Of a DNA stretch of 13,882 nt, positions 1 to 7,014 are shown piece by piece. Positions within the stretch are counted from its first letter, which is position 1, and each line of letters starts with the position of its first letter. Source of the stretch: JAKBCQ01 sp021807585 (GTDB lineage Bacteria; Planctomycetota; Planctomycetia; Isosphaerales; Isosphaeraceae); assembly GCA_027325115.1 (NCBI GenBank), contig DAHWFG010000533.1:1-13882 (forward strand), in the 5' to 3' direction. The notes beneath the pieces are model-generated. The model saw only the letters and a list, made by a program, of their open reading frames with translations. It made no database searches and was not told where the DNA came from. The translations under genes and the position numbers were made by a program.

Positions 1-1
1 G

Positions 2-838
2 AACGATTCGTCCCTCCCGGACGATCTCAAATATATTAATTATCATGATTTATACTATGCGTATCGAATCGCCGTCGGCGCGATCGCTCGCGAATACGCC
101 GAGGCGATTTCGACGATCGTCAAAAAAATCGAAAGCGACGATCGACGCGCCGGGGTCGACCGCGAACGTCGAGAAGCGATCGTCGATCGAACGAACCGGG
201 AAATCCCGCTCGAAAACTTTCGTCGCGATTTGTTCGACAAGAAAAAGAAGATGATGATGCGATTGTATCCCGAACAATCGATCAATCACGACCCTCTCAA
301 GCTCGCCGAATCGATCAGGGCGCGGAGATCGTATGAGCAGGCGCGTCGAACCGAGCCGAGGAATTCGGTTTTGCTTCAAGAGCTGCTGACGCAATGGATG
401 CGAGCCGAAAATGAGTTGAAGCGATTCGATCGGGAACGCGTCGAGGCCGCGATCGCGTACGGCGAGGTCGACGCCGACGATTTTGAACGCCTGGGTGAAC
501 ATATCAAGAAAATAAAGGATATTATCGATCGATCGCAAGCCGAGCTTCTCGCCCCTTCTTCCGGATCGACGCCAAACTCAAGAGAAATGATCGCGAGGCG
601 CGGTCGGATTGCGCTCGATCATCTCGATCGGATCGAACGCGAACGAGTAAAATGGATCAAACCCTTAAAGGTATGGATCGAAGAAAACAGGTCTTCTTTT
701 ATCATAGAAGGATATTCCTCCGAGATGCGCGATCCGTCACGGCTCGAACGGTTGCAAGCCCTCGAAGGTCCTGCGCTCGGTTCGTTGATCGTTCTTGCGA
801 CCGTCCTCGCGTTCGACCGTCGCCTCCGCTTTCGGTGA
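2..838 (+). CDS. Hypothetical protein, 5'-truncated by the window edge
   Basis: This reading frame is open from base 2 to a TGA at 836-838 (278 codons visible) and has no stop at its left end, so the gene starts outside the window. I do not recognise the family. The visible part is highly charged (Arg, Glu, Asp, Lys, Ala) and looks mostly alpha-helical or coiled-coil, with a lysine/methionine-rich stretch (KKKKMMM) near 239-262 and a Ser/Pro/Gly-rich linker near 551-581. The last residues form a short hydrophobic stretch (about GSLIVLATVLAF) followed by a basic end, DRRLRFR. That could be a weak C-terminal membrane anchor but is short for one. Codon use (GCG, ATC, GTC, GAT, CGA) matches the confident genes in the window, which favours this frame over the antisense one. 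The next gene starts 568 bases downstream on the same strand, so an operon with it is unlikely. Confidence 0.6.
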   Translation, partial: NDSSLPDDLKYINYHDLYYAYRIAVGAIAREYAEAISTIVKKIESDDRRAGVDRERREAIVDRTNREIPLENFRRDLFDKKKKMMMRLYPEQSINHDPLKLAESIRARRSYEQARRTEPRNSVLLQELLTQWMRAENELKRFDRERVEAAIAYGEVDADDFERLGEHIKKIKDIIDRSQAELLAPSSGSTPNSREMIARRGRIALDHLDRIERERVKWIKPLKVWIEENRSSFIIEGYSSEMRDPSRLERLQALEGPALGSLIVLATVLAFDRRLRFR

Positions 839-871
839 ACTGGGAACTGCGACCGCGCAGGGAACTGGGAA
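837..871. repeat. Two 10-bp direct repeats (GAACTGGGAA)
   Basis: GAACTGGGAA occurs at 837-846 and again at 862-871, a 25-base period. The first copy overlaps the stop codon of the upstream gene. The spacer between them is GC-rich. I see no role. It may be a remnant of slippage or of a short dispersed intergenic repeat. Confidence 0.5.
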
Positions 872-1112
872 ACGGCCGAGTTCGAGAACCGAGTCGATTC
901 ATCCGGTCGCGGAGCGAGCAACATGGATGCGGAGACATGATCGGCGTTCTTGCCGTCGAAATGGGCGATTGGTATCCCATCCAATTATCCACAATCGAGG
1001 TTGAATTATACAACTAAAGCCGAATCACAGAGTTACGTTTTAGGAATCACTGTTCGTATCGCGATCAATTTGGGATCGATTGTGTGGATTGATTTGTCTG
1101 GATGGATTTTGG

Positions 1113-1138
1113 ATCGATTTGATCTCGATCGATTTGAT
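1113..1138. repeat. 11-bp direct repeats (ATCGATTTGAT) in a GATTTG-rich patch
   Basis: ATCGATTTGAT is present at 1113-1123 and 1128-1138, a 15-base period. It lies inside a purine/T-rich stretch with further copies of GATTTG and GGATT from about 1081. The patch is T- and G-rich on the plus strand, unlike the CGATCG-rich surroundings. It could be a simple-sequence expansion or an AT-rich upstream region for the downstream gene. Confidence 0.5.
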
Positions 1139-1272
1139 TCAAGGATCGGCCGCGTGCGAACGCTCGAAAGCCGCGTTCGTTTCAGCCGGATCTTCGGCGC
1201 GACGGCGACTTCAGTGTACGAAACATCATGCATCAAACGCTCGATTCCGAGAATCGACCGCGACGGTTCGGC

Positions 1273-1301
1273 TTGACGCAAATACGACCGTTGGAGATGA
1301 T
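1273..1301 (+). promoter_or_regulatory. Weak sigma-70-like promoter candidate
   Basis: TTGACG at 1273-1278 resembles a -35 box, and GATGAT at 1296-1301 matches four of six bases of a -10 box at 17-base spacing. It lies about 105 bases upstream of the metalloprotease start. The match is poor at the -10 and could be chance. Confidence 0.15.
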
Positions 1302-1406
1302 TCGCCGGCTTGGGCGGGAGGCCCGAAATCGATCGTTCACACCCAGGGCTCGCGCGTCCGCGTCGGTGTGACGGAAATTTGGTCGACGCGCGGGACAGGG
1401 ATCGTC

Positions 1407-4034
1407 ATGCGACGCGCCGGACAATCGATCATCATCGGTTCACTTGTCTTGACTTCGATTCTCGCCCCGGCCCCGGCGGTTCGAGCCCAGGCCGATGCGA
1501 ACGCGGCGACCGAACGCGTTCCAAGCGATCGCGACGAGCGAACCGCGCAGCCGGCTCGAACCGAGGCGTCGTCGGCCAAGGATTTTCAAACGGCGCTCGA
1601 TCAAGCGCGCTATTTGATCGATCAGCGCGACGGCAAAGGCGCGATCGCGATACTCGAACCGTTTATCGCGAACCCTCCCGTCGATCGCCGCGACGACCTG
1701 AAAAAGATCCTCCGATCGGCGTATTCCAAGGCGATCGAGCAGGCGGTGGCCGCGGGATCGAAGGACGAAGCCAGGGAATACCGCGAGATTCTCGCGATTC
1801 TCAATCGCGTTCCCAAACGGAAACGAAATCCCGCCGATGCGCAGGCCGATCTCAAACCCGGCCCCGATCGCTCGAATCCCCTCGCCGACGACAAACACGC
1901 GTCAAACACGGCGAAAAACGTTGATATAAAAAATCAATCAGATATTGATCCGGTCGATCTTCCTCGCAACGTCAAGATCGGCAAAGACGAGGCGTTCGCG
2001 ATCCGCAAGAAATCCCCCTCGAATTCACAAGTCGATCTTCATTCAGGCGACTCCGGCGATCGACGCGCGGGAGTCGACGATCGAACCCTCGCTGCTTCGG
2101 ATCCCGCGGCTCGCGTCGATCCGCGAAACCAGGGGATGCCCGCGGCGGCGCTCGATCCAAACCTAAGCGGCGATCGTGCTTTAGCCGTCTCGACTCCGCC
2201 GCGGTCGATCGTCGATACGATCAACGCGTCGCCGACGATCGAATCGATCAAGAAATCCAAGCGCCCTCAATCGAATTCGAGTTCTCCGGCGAACCCCGAT
2301 CCAAATGCGACCCCCGCGGAATCGCCGGGTCATGATTCGGCGTTCGGAAGGCTGATCGACCCTCCCGACAAGCCTCCCGTGAGCGAATTCCTCAATCCCG
2401 TCGAGCCCGATCCCAGGCGGGGCGGAGGGAACGTCGGTCGGTCGAAGCGGATCGCCGATCCTTCGGCGTCCACGAGCGCCTCGGTCCCCAAGAGCGGATT
2501 GGCTGACGAATCGGATCGTGGGAAATCCCCCTCCGATGAAGCGTTTCGCTCCAAAGCGACGACCGACGACGCGGTACGAAAAGTCGCTGTCAATTCCGTC
2601 AACTCGTCGAACGCGATTCCGGTTCCGAACGGACGATCCGCGAAGACCCAGGGCGAATCCGCCGAGGCGCCGCACGGTGAGTTCGGCTTCGATCCTCGCG
2701 TCCGAGACGCCGATTTCGCTTTCGAAAAGAAACGATATATCGAAGCGGGAGCGATTTACTCCAAGCTCGCGAAATCGGGCGAGCTTCCTCCCGATCGCGT
2801 CGATCATTGGTGCTATTGCCGGTGTTACGTCGTCGCCGAGAAAATCAACGCGAAGCCGAAAACGAAAGCCGAGTGGGATGCGCTCCGTGCCGAGGTCAAA
2901 GAGATTCGCGCCGTCGTGAGCCCCAAGGCGGCATATCTAGTAAGATATCTCGATAAATCGATTGATGAGAAACTCCCCCGGAAATATCGCGACGATAAGC
3001 GGCTTCGATTATTTAAAGGGTCGAAGGGTTCGGTCGAGGAAACGCGTTTTGAGGTGAAAACGCCTTCGGGCGGCTCGGCGACGCGGAGCGGCGAAGCGGC
3101 GACCGTCGACCGTGCGGTCGTTCGAGCCGGCAACGACGCGGCGAAAGCGGACCCCGATTTTACCCCTGCGCATACGATTTATCGCCGGGCGAAAGCCGAC
3201 GATCGGGCGCGAGAAGACGATGTCGCTCAAAGCGCTTCGCCGAACGTCGGAGGAAACGCCGATCCTACCGCGGCGGTTGTTTATGAAACTGCTCACTTTC
3301 GCGTAACGCATATTGATAAAAAGAAAGCCGAGAGCGCCGCGAAGATCGCCGAGGCGATCCGCGACCGCGAGGCCCGGCTCTGGTTTGGCGAGAAGGGGAT
3401 GAAGGCCGCGTGGAGCGTCAAGTGTGAGATTCGTTTTCATCCTGATGAAAAAAGCATGTGTCAGGCGACGGGTTGTCCCGCGGGATCGCCCGGATTTTCG
3501 ACGATCGGGCTCGACGACGGCGGAATCGTCGCGCGGCGGATCGATCTGAGGGCCGATCATCCCAGGCTGCTCGATGCGATCATTCCCCATGAGGTTGCGC
3601 ATCTCGTCGCCGCCGAGATTGGAACCGAAGAGCCGATCGCGACATGGGTCGACGAAGGAATCGCGGTTCTCGCCGAGCCGCCGAGCGATCAGCGCGACCG
3701 CGATGCGATTGTCGCCCAAGCGATCGCGCACGGGCCGATCTTCAACATCAAAACGCTGATGACCGCGCAGTACCCGCGCGACGAACACTGGAAGCTTTTC
3801 GTGGCGCAAAGCGGGTCGGTCGTGCGTTATCTTGTATCGATCGGCACTCGTGCCAAATTCGCGGCGTTCGTGCGTGACGGAGCGAAATCGGGCTATGAAT
3901 CGGCGCTTAAACGTTATTACTCGATCTCGGGATACGACGATCTCCGAGCCCGCTGGATCGCCGATTTCAACCGTCGATCGGCGGCGGAAATCGCCAAAGA
4001 ACGCTCGGTCGATCGCGACCGACGAATCAAATAA
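1407..4034 (+). CDS. Secreted peptidase-MA-like zinc metalloprotease with TPR-like segments
   Basis: The 875-residue protein starts at ATG 1407, with an ACAGGG ribosome-binding site 6 bases upstream. A classic signal peptide follows: two arginines, a hydrophobic core at residues 8-20, and a likely cleavage after VRA at 27. Residues 55-125 look like TPR-type helices. About 140-430 is a Pro/Ser/Asp/Arg-rich disordered linker. About 435-510 is a second helical segment with a C-x-C-x-C cluster (C469, C471, C473). From about 624 comes the catalytic domain with HEVAH (H728, E729, H732) and the third ligand E750 in WVDEG, the gluzincin layout of the peptidase MA-like family (PF13485). The product is thus probably an exported, zinc-dependent peptidase or a peptidase-like scaffold; its substrate is unknown. 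I recall similar domains (SPGxSTIG, RRIDLRAD, PHEV.H) in planctomycete proteins. The gene is convergent with addA, so it is probably its own transcription unit. Longer in-frame starts back to TTG 1080 would bury the signal peptide. Confidence 0.85.
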   Translation: MRRAGQSIIIGSLVLTSILAPAPAVRAQADANAATERVPSDRDERTAQPARTEASSAKDFQTALDQARYLIDQRDGKGAIAILEPFIANPPVDRRDDLKKILRSAYSKAIEQAVAAGSKDEAREYREILAILNRVPKRKRNPADAQADLKPGPDRSNPLADDKHASNTAKNVDIKNQSDIDPVDLPRNVKIGKDEAFAIRKKSPSNSQVDLHSGDSGDRRAGVDDRTLAASDPAARVDPRNQGMPAAALDPNLSGDRALAVSTPPRSIVDTINASPTIESIKKSKRPQSNSSSPANPDPNATPAESPGHDSAFGRLIDPPDKPPVSEFLNPVEPDPRRGGGNVGRSKRIADPSASTSASVPKSGLADESDRGKSPSDEAFRSKATTDDAVRKVAVNSVNSSNAIPVPNGRSAKTQGESAEAPHGEFGFDPRVRDADFAFEKKRYIEAGAIYSKLAKSGELPPDRVDHWCYCRCYVVAEKINAKPKTKAEWDALRAEVKEIRAVVSPKAAYLVRYLDKSIDEKLPRKYRDDKRLRLFKGSKGSVEETRFEVKTPSGGSATRSGEAATVDRAVVRAGNDAAKADPDFTPAHTIYRRAKADDRAREDDVAQSASPNVGGNADPTAAVVYETAHFRVTHIDKKKAESAAKIAEAIRDREARLWFGEKGMKAAWSVKCEIRFHPDEKSMCQATGCPAGSPGFSTIGLDDGGIVARRIDLRADHPRLLDAIIPHEVAHLVAAEIGTEEPIATWVDEGIAVLAEPPSDQRDRDAIVAQAIAHGPIFNIKTLMTAQYPRDEHWKLFVAQSGSVVRYLVSIGTRAKFAAFVRDGAKSGYESALKRYYSISGYDDLRARWIADFNRRSAAEIAKERSVDRDRRIK

Positions 4035-4040
4035 GTAGTG

Positions 4041-4058
4041 AATTTCATATATGAAATT
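4041..4058. repeat. Perfect 18-bp AT-rich palindrome between convergent genes
   Basis: The sequence AATTTCATATATGAAATT reads identically on both strands. It begins 7 bases after the stop of the metalloprotease gene and lies within the 104-base gap before the 3' end of addA. As RNA it could form a 7-bp stem with a TATA loop. No T-run follows on either strand, so it is not a standard intrinsic terminator. It could be a protein-binding site or a weak bidirectional terminator. Confidence 0.55.
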
Positions 4059-4107
4059 ACAAGCTGATATAACATCTAATGATTTACTGTTATCTTTGTA
4101 TTTTGAT

Positions 4108-4125
4108 TCGCGGCTTGAACCGCGA
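4108..4125. terminator. Small GC hairpin at the 3' end of addA, possible terminator
   Basis: TCGCGG (4108-4113) and CCGCGA (4120-4125) form a perfect 6-bp stem with a 6-base loop, 13 bases beyond the addA stop on the minus strand. The sequence following it is A-rich on the minus strand, not T-rich, and no T-run follows on the plus strand either. It could slow polymerase from either side, but intrinsic termination is unproven. Confidence 0.25.
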
Positions 4126-4138
4126 GGGACGAGCGAGG

Positions 4139-6976
4139 TCATTCGTCGTCGGTTTGGATTCGTCGGGTGATCGTCCGAGCCAGTTCAAGCCGTGAAGGCC
4201 GCGGGGGTTTGCGGGCTCGGCTTCGCGGCGGAGGGAGTTCGCCGACGACGAGAACGACCGGAGGTTTCCAATCGCCGTCGATCTGAACGAGGGGCTCTCC
4301 CGTTCGCGGGTTGAATCGCCTTGAAAGCAGGCTCAACGCGGGAGATCCGCTCGCGCCGCGATCGGGTTCGCCGGCGCTCGATAAAATCAGATAATCGCGC
4401 GCCCGCGTCGTCGCGACGTAAAACAATCGTAACGCTTCAAGATTATCTTCATATTCGTCGTCAAGTTTATGAACAAGGATCCCCAGGCTTTCGCCGGGTT
4501 CGGGTTGATCGCCGATTCCCGCGCCGGGAGGGGGATCGGGGCGGGCGACGACGCCGAGAGCCGCGTGAACCGCGATCTTTCCCGTTCGGGGCGCGTTCGC
4601 GCGGCTCAGGTCGGCGACGACGACGATCGGAAATTCCAATCCCTTAGATTGATGGATCGACATGATTCGAATGCTTTCTCCCTCCTCCTCGGTCGTCGCG
4701 GCCTCCTCCTCGCGGGGACCCGTTCGGACGTCGTCGCGCAGCTTGGCGATGAAATCGCCGACCGCGACTCCCGGGACGAAATCGAAGCTGCGAGCCAGGC
4801 GAATCAACTTCCGCGCGTTGGCTCGCTTCCGTTCGCCGAGAAACTCCGCGAGCAACGCCGCCTCATATCCCGATTCGTCAAGTACAAGAGCGACGAGTTC
4901 GGACGGACGCACGTGATCTTTAAGCCCGCGCCATCGCGCCAAAAGCGACCGCGCGCGATCGACGCGACGTCGATCGGAACGAGTCATCATCTTATCCGTG
5001 TGATTCGATTCGCCGACGCGTTCGAACCCCTCGACGAGACCCGCGGCGCCCGCGCCTTCGCCGTTCGCAAGCCAGAACAAGCCTTCGTCGCTTACCCCGA
5101 AGAACGGGCTTCGCAGCGCCCCCGTCAAAGACAGTTCGTCGAGCGGATCGTCGATCGTCGCCAATACGTTGATCAAATCGCGCACCTCGTCGCGCGCGAA
5201 AAACGCCGCGCCCCCCACGATATGATAATCCAGATCTTCGTCGGTGAGAGCTTGTTCATAAACCGCGGTGTTCGTCATCGCGCGAAAGAGGATCGCGATA
5301 TCGCCGCCGTTCGCGGCACGAATCGCTCCCGTTTTGGGATCGCGGATCGGTAAGCCTTCGTCCAGCAGCGACGCGATCCGTCGCGCAAGGCGTTTCGCCT
5401 CGAGCACGCGGAGCTCGTCGACGCTTCGCTTCGGTTCGACTCCGGAGTCGGATTCAGCGGAATCAACCTCCGCTCCGCCCCCCTGGCGATCGGGCTTAGG
5501 ATCCGGCGCCGGCCAAAGGAATTCGACTCGCGGATCGCGGTCTCCCTCGATACGTCCGAGCCCCGGGACAAGGCGATGTTCGGGCGCCGAAAAATGATCG
5601 GCGAAGACCGCGTTCGTAAAATCGATCAATCCCGCCGCGGCGCGAAAATTCTCGGTTAATGCGAGTCGAGAATCCTTCGGCATGCGGCTTGAAAATCGAC
5701 TGAAAAGCTCGGGCTTGGCGCCCCGAAAACGATAAATCGATTGCTTCTCATCGCCGACGAAAAACAACCCGTTCACGATCCGATCGCCGGCGCGGAGCGC
5801 CTCCAAAATCTCGGCCTGAACCGGATCGGTGTCTTGAAATTCATCGACAAGAATAAAACCAATCATGCGTGAACATTCGTCACGAATATCGGGATCATTG
5901 CGCAAGAGATCGCGCGTTTTGATCAGCAGATCGTCGAAGTCGATCCGGCTTTCGGATCGCTTGGATCGATCGTGCTCGGCGATCGCGGCGCACGCCAATC
6001 GAGCCAGCCGCAGCGACCGATCGATCGATCGCGCTGTCATTATATCGTCATATACAAAGATATTTATATAATCATCGGCGGCCTCGCGGGTTTCGGCAAA
6101 TGAGCTCTTGACGTCGGCGTAAGCCGTTTGCGAAGACCAATATTCGGCTCTCGTTCCCGAAAGTGAAAGCGACGATCTTAAACGATTCAACGCGTCGATC
6201 GATTCTTGGGGATTCGTCGCGACCGCGAAATCGTCGATTCGATCGAACAATTCTTCGATTTTGATTTTGAATTTTTCTTGTCGACAATCGCCCGCGATCA
6301 ATCGATCGCGACATTTGACAAGCGTTTGGTTGAGCGAAGCCGCGACTCGCGGGACGATCGTCTCGTCGCGGTATCCCTTCCAGATCGCCAGGATCTCGTC
6401 GGGAGATCGGTTCGCGGTCCGTGCGGGATCGTCGATCGTTCGTTTTCCGATCACGTATTCGATCGCCTCGCGGGTCGCGTCGAGCCCCCACGCGACCGCG
6501 AGCGCGTGCAGGTCGTCGTCGCGGTCGGCGAGCCGCCTGCCGAGATATTTATCGACCGATCGCTTCAGCAACGTCGGAGCGACCGCGACGTCCAAGAGCT
6601 CGAACTCGGGGTCGATTCCGCACCTGAGCGCATACCGACGCAACAATCTCGAACAAAACGAATGAATCGTACCGATCGGCGCGGCCTCGAGCCCGCGACC
6701 GACATCGCGCCAAAATATTATTTCTTGTTCGTTTGTTTCAGCAATCATTCGTGCACGGCAAGTACGGCGCACCCGGTCGCGCAGCTCGCGCGCCGCCTTC
6801 TCGGTGAACGTCATCGCCACGAGCTCGGCGAGCGCGTGTCCCGGTCTCGCCTCAAGCTGTGCCAAAAAACGTTCGGCGAGGACGCGCGTCTTACCGCACC
6901 CCGCTCCCGCCGAAAGCGCCAGCCCCCGATCGGTCCGCGCGATCGCCGCGGCCTGCGTCGCGGTCAGTTCGGCCAT
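4139..6976 (-). CDS. addA: AddA-type UvrD/SF1A helicase subunit lacking the nuclease domain
   Basis: This 945-residue protein is the motor subunit of an AddAB-type helicase-nuclease, which processes double-strand breaks for RecA-dependent recombination. All SF1A motifs are visible: Q-motif (TATQAAAI), Walker A SAGAGCGKT (22-30, K29), Ia (TFTEKAAREL, 56-65), Ib (GTIHSFC, 102-108), II DEFQDTD (378-384), III VGDEKQSIYRFRGA (from about 407), IV LTENFRA (N443), V SIHQSKGLEF (H775) and VI YVATTRAR (853-860). It ends about 85 residues after motif VI. Full-length AddA and RecB carry a PD-(D/E)XK nuclease domain after this point, and no DYK-type motif is present here. The start ATG has AAAGGA about 7 bases upstream. 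It follows addB after 38 bases, so the two are very probably cotranscribed. It is distinguished from plain UvrD/Rep by the neighbouring AddB and by the AddA-like motif context. Confidence 0.88.
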   Translation of the reverse strand: MAELTATQAAAIARTDRGLALSAGAGCGKTRVLAERFLAQLEARPGHALAELVAMTFTEKAARELRDRVRRTCRARMIAETNEQEIIFWRDVGRGLEAAPIGTIHSFCSRLLRRYALRCGIDPEFELLDVAVAPTLLKRSVDKYLGRRLADRDDDLHALAVAWGLDATREAIEYVIGKRTIDDPARTANRSPDEILAIWKGYRDETIVPRVAASLNQTLVKCRDRLIAGDCRQEKFKIKIEELFDRIDDFAVATNPQESIDALNRLRSSLSLSGTRAEYWSSQTAYADVKSSFAETREAADDYINIFVYDDIMTARSIDRSLRLARLACAAIAEHDRSKRSESRIDFDDLLIKTRDLLRNDPDIRDECSRMIGFILVDEFQDTDPVQAEILEALRAGDRIVNGLFFVGDEKQSIYRFRGAKPELFSRFSSRMPKDSRLALTENFRAAAGLIDFTNAVFADHFSAPEHRLVPGLGRIEGDRDPRVEFLWPAPDPKPDRQGGGAEVDSAESDSGVEPKRSVDELRVLEAKRLARRIASLLDEGLPIRDPKTGAIRAANGGDIAILFRAMTNTAVYEQALTDEDLDYHIVGGAAFFARDEVRDLINVLATIDDPLDELSLTGALRSPFFGVSDEGLFWLANGEGAGAAGLVEGFERVGESNHTDKMMTRSDRRRVDRARSLLARWRGLKDHVRPSELVALVLDESGYEAALLAEFLGERKRANARKLIRLARSFDFVPGVAVGDFIAKLRDDVRTGPREEEAATTEEEGESIRIMSIHQSKGLEFPIVVVADLSRANAPRTGKIAVHAALGVVARPDPPPGAGIGDQPEPGESLGILVHKLDDEYEDNLEALRLFYVATTRARDYLILSSAGEPDRGASGSPALSLLSRRFNPRTGEPLVQIDGDWKPPVVLVVGELPPPRSRARKPPRPSRLELARTITRRIQTDDE

Positions 6977-7014
6977 CGTCTCATCCTTTAAATATTTATC
7001 ATAATAGTATCATT

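Larger units (their letters stand above)
839..1406. other. Intergenic region without a convincing gene (568 bp)
   Basis: Open frames here on both strands are short, very rich in arginine and serine, and lack a good ribosome-binding site, so I regard them as by-products of the CGATCG-rich composition. The stretch contains the 10-bp direct repeats at its left end, a GATTTG-rich low-complexity patch at about 1081-1140, and a small perfect hairpin at 1241-1257 (TCGATTC, loop CGA, GAATCGA). It also carries a weak promoter candidate upstream of the metalloprotease gene. A frame continuous with the downstream gene can be read back to about 1080, but the signal peptide and Shine-Dalgarno at 1407 argue against using it. 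Confidence 0.5.

Noticed and set aside
50..538. 162-residue minus-strand ORF at the left edge
   Set aside because: It lies antisense to a plus-strand frame that is open across the whole region and has the local codon pattern.
1080..1406. N-terminal extension of the metalloprotease to TTG 1080
   Set aside because: It would place the signal peptide about 110 residues inside the protein. ATG 1407 has both a ribosome-binding site and a proper export signal.
3009..4142. 377-residue minus-strand ORF
   Set aside because: It is antisense to the catalytic part of the metalloprotease gene, which has clear motifs. The ORF is arginine-rich with no recognisable domain.
4469..5353. 294-residue plus-strand ORF
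   Set aside because: It is antisense to addA motifs V and VI and is explained by stop-poor antisense frames in CGATCG-rich DNA.
6018..6031. Run of overlapping CGATCG (14-bp palindrome) as a special site
   Set aside because: It lies inside addA and encodes ordinary residues; it is one dense instance of the genome-wide signature.
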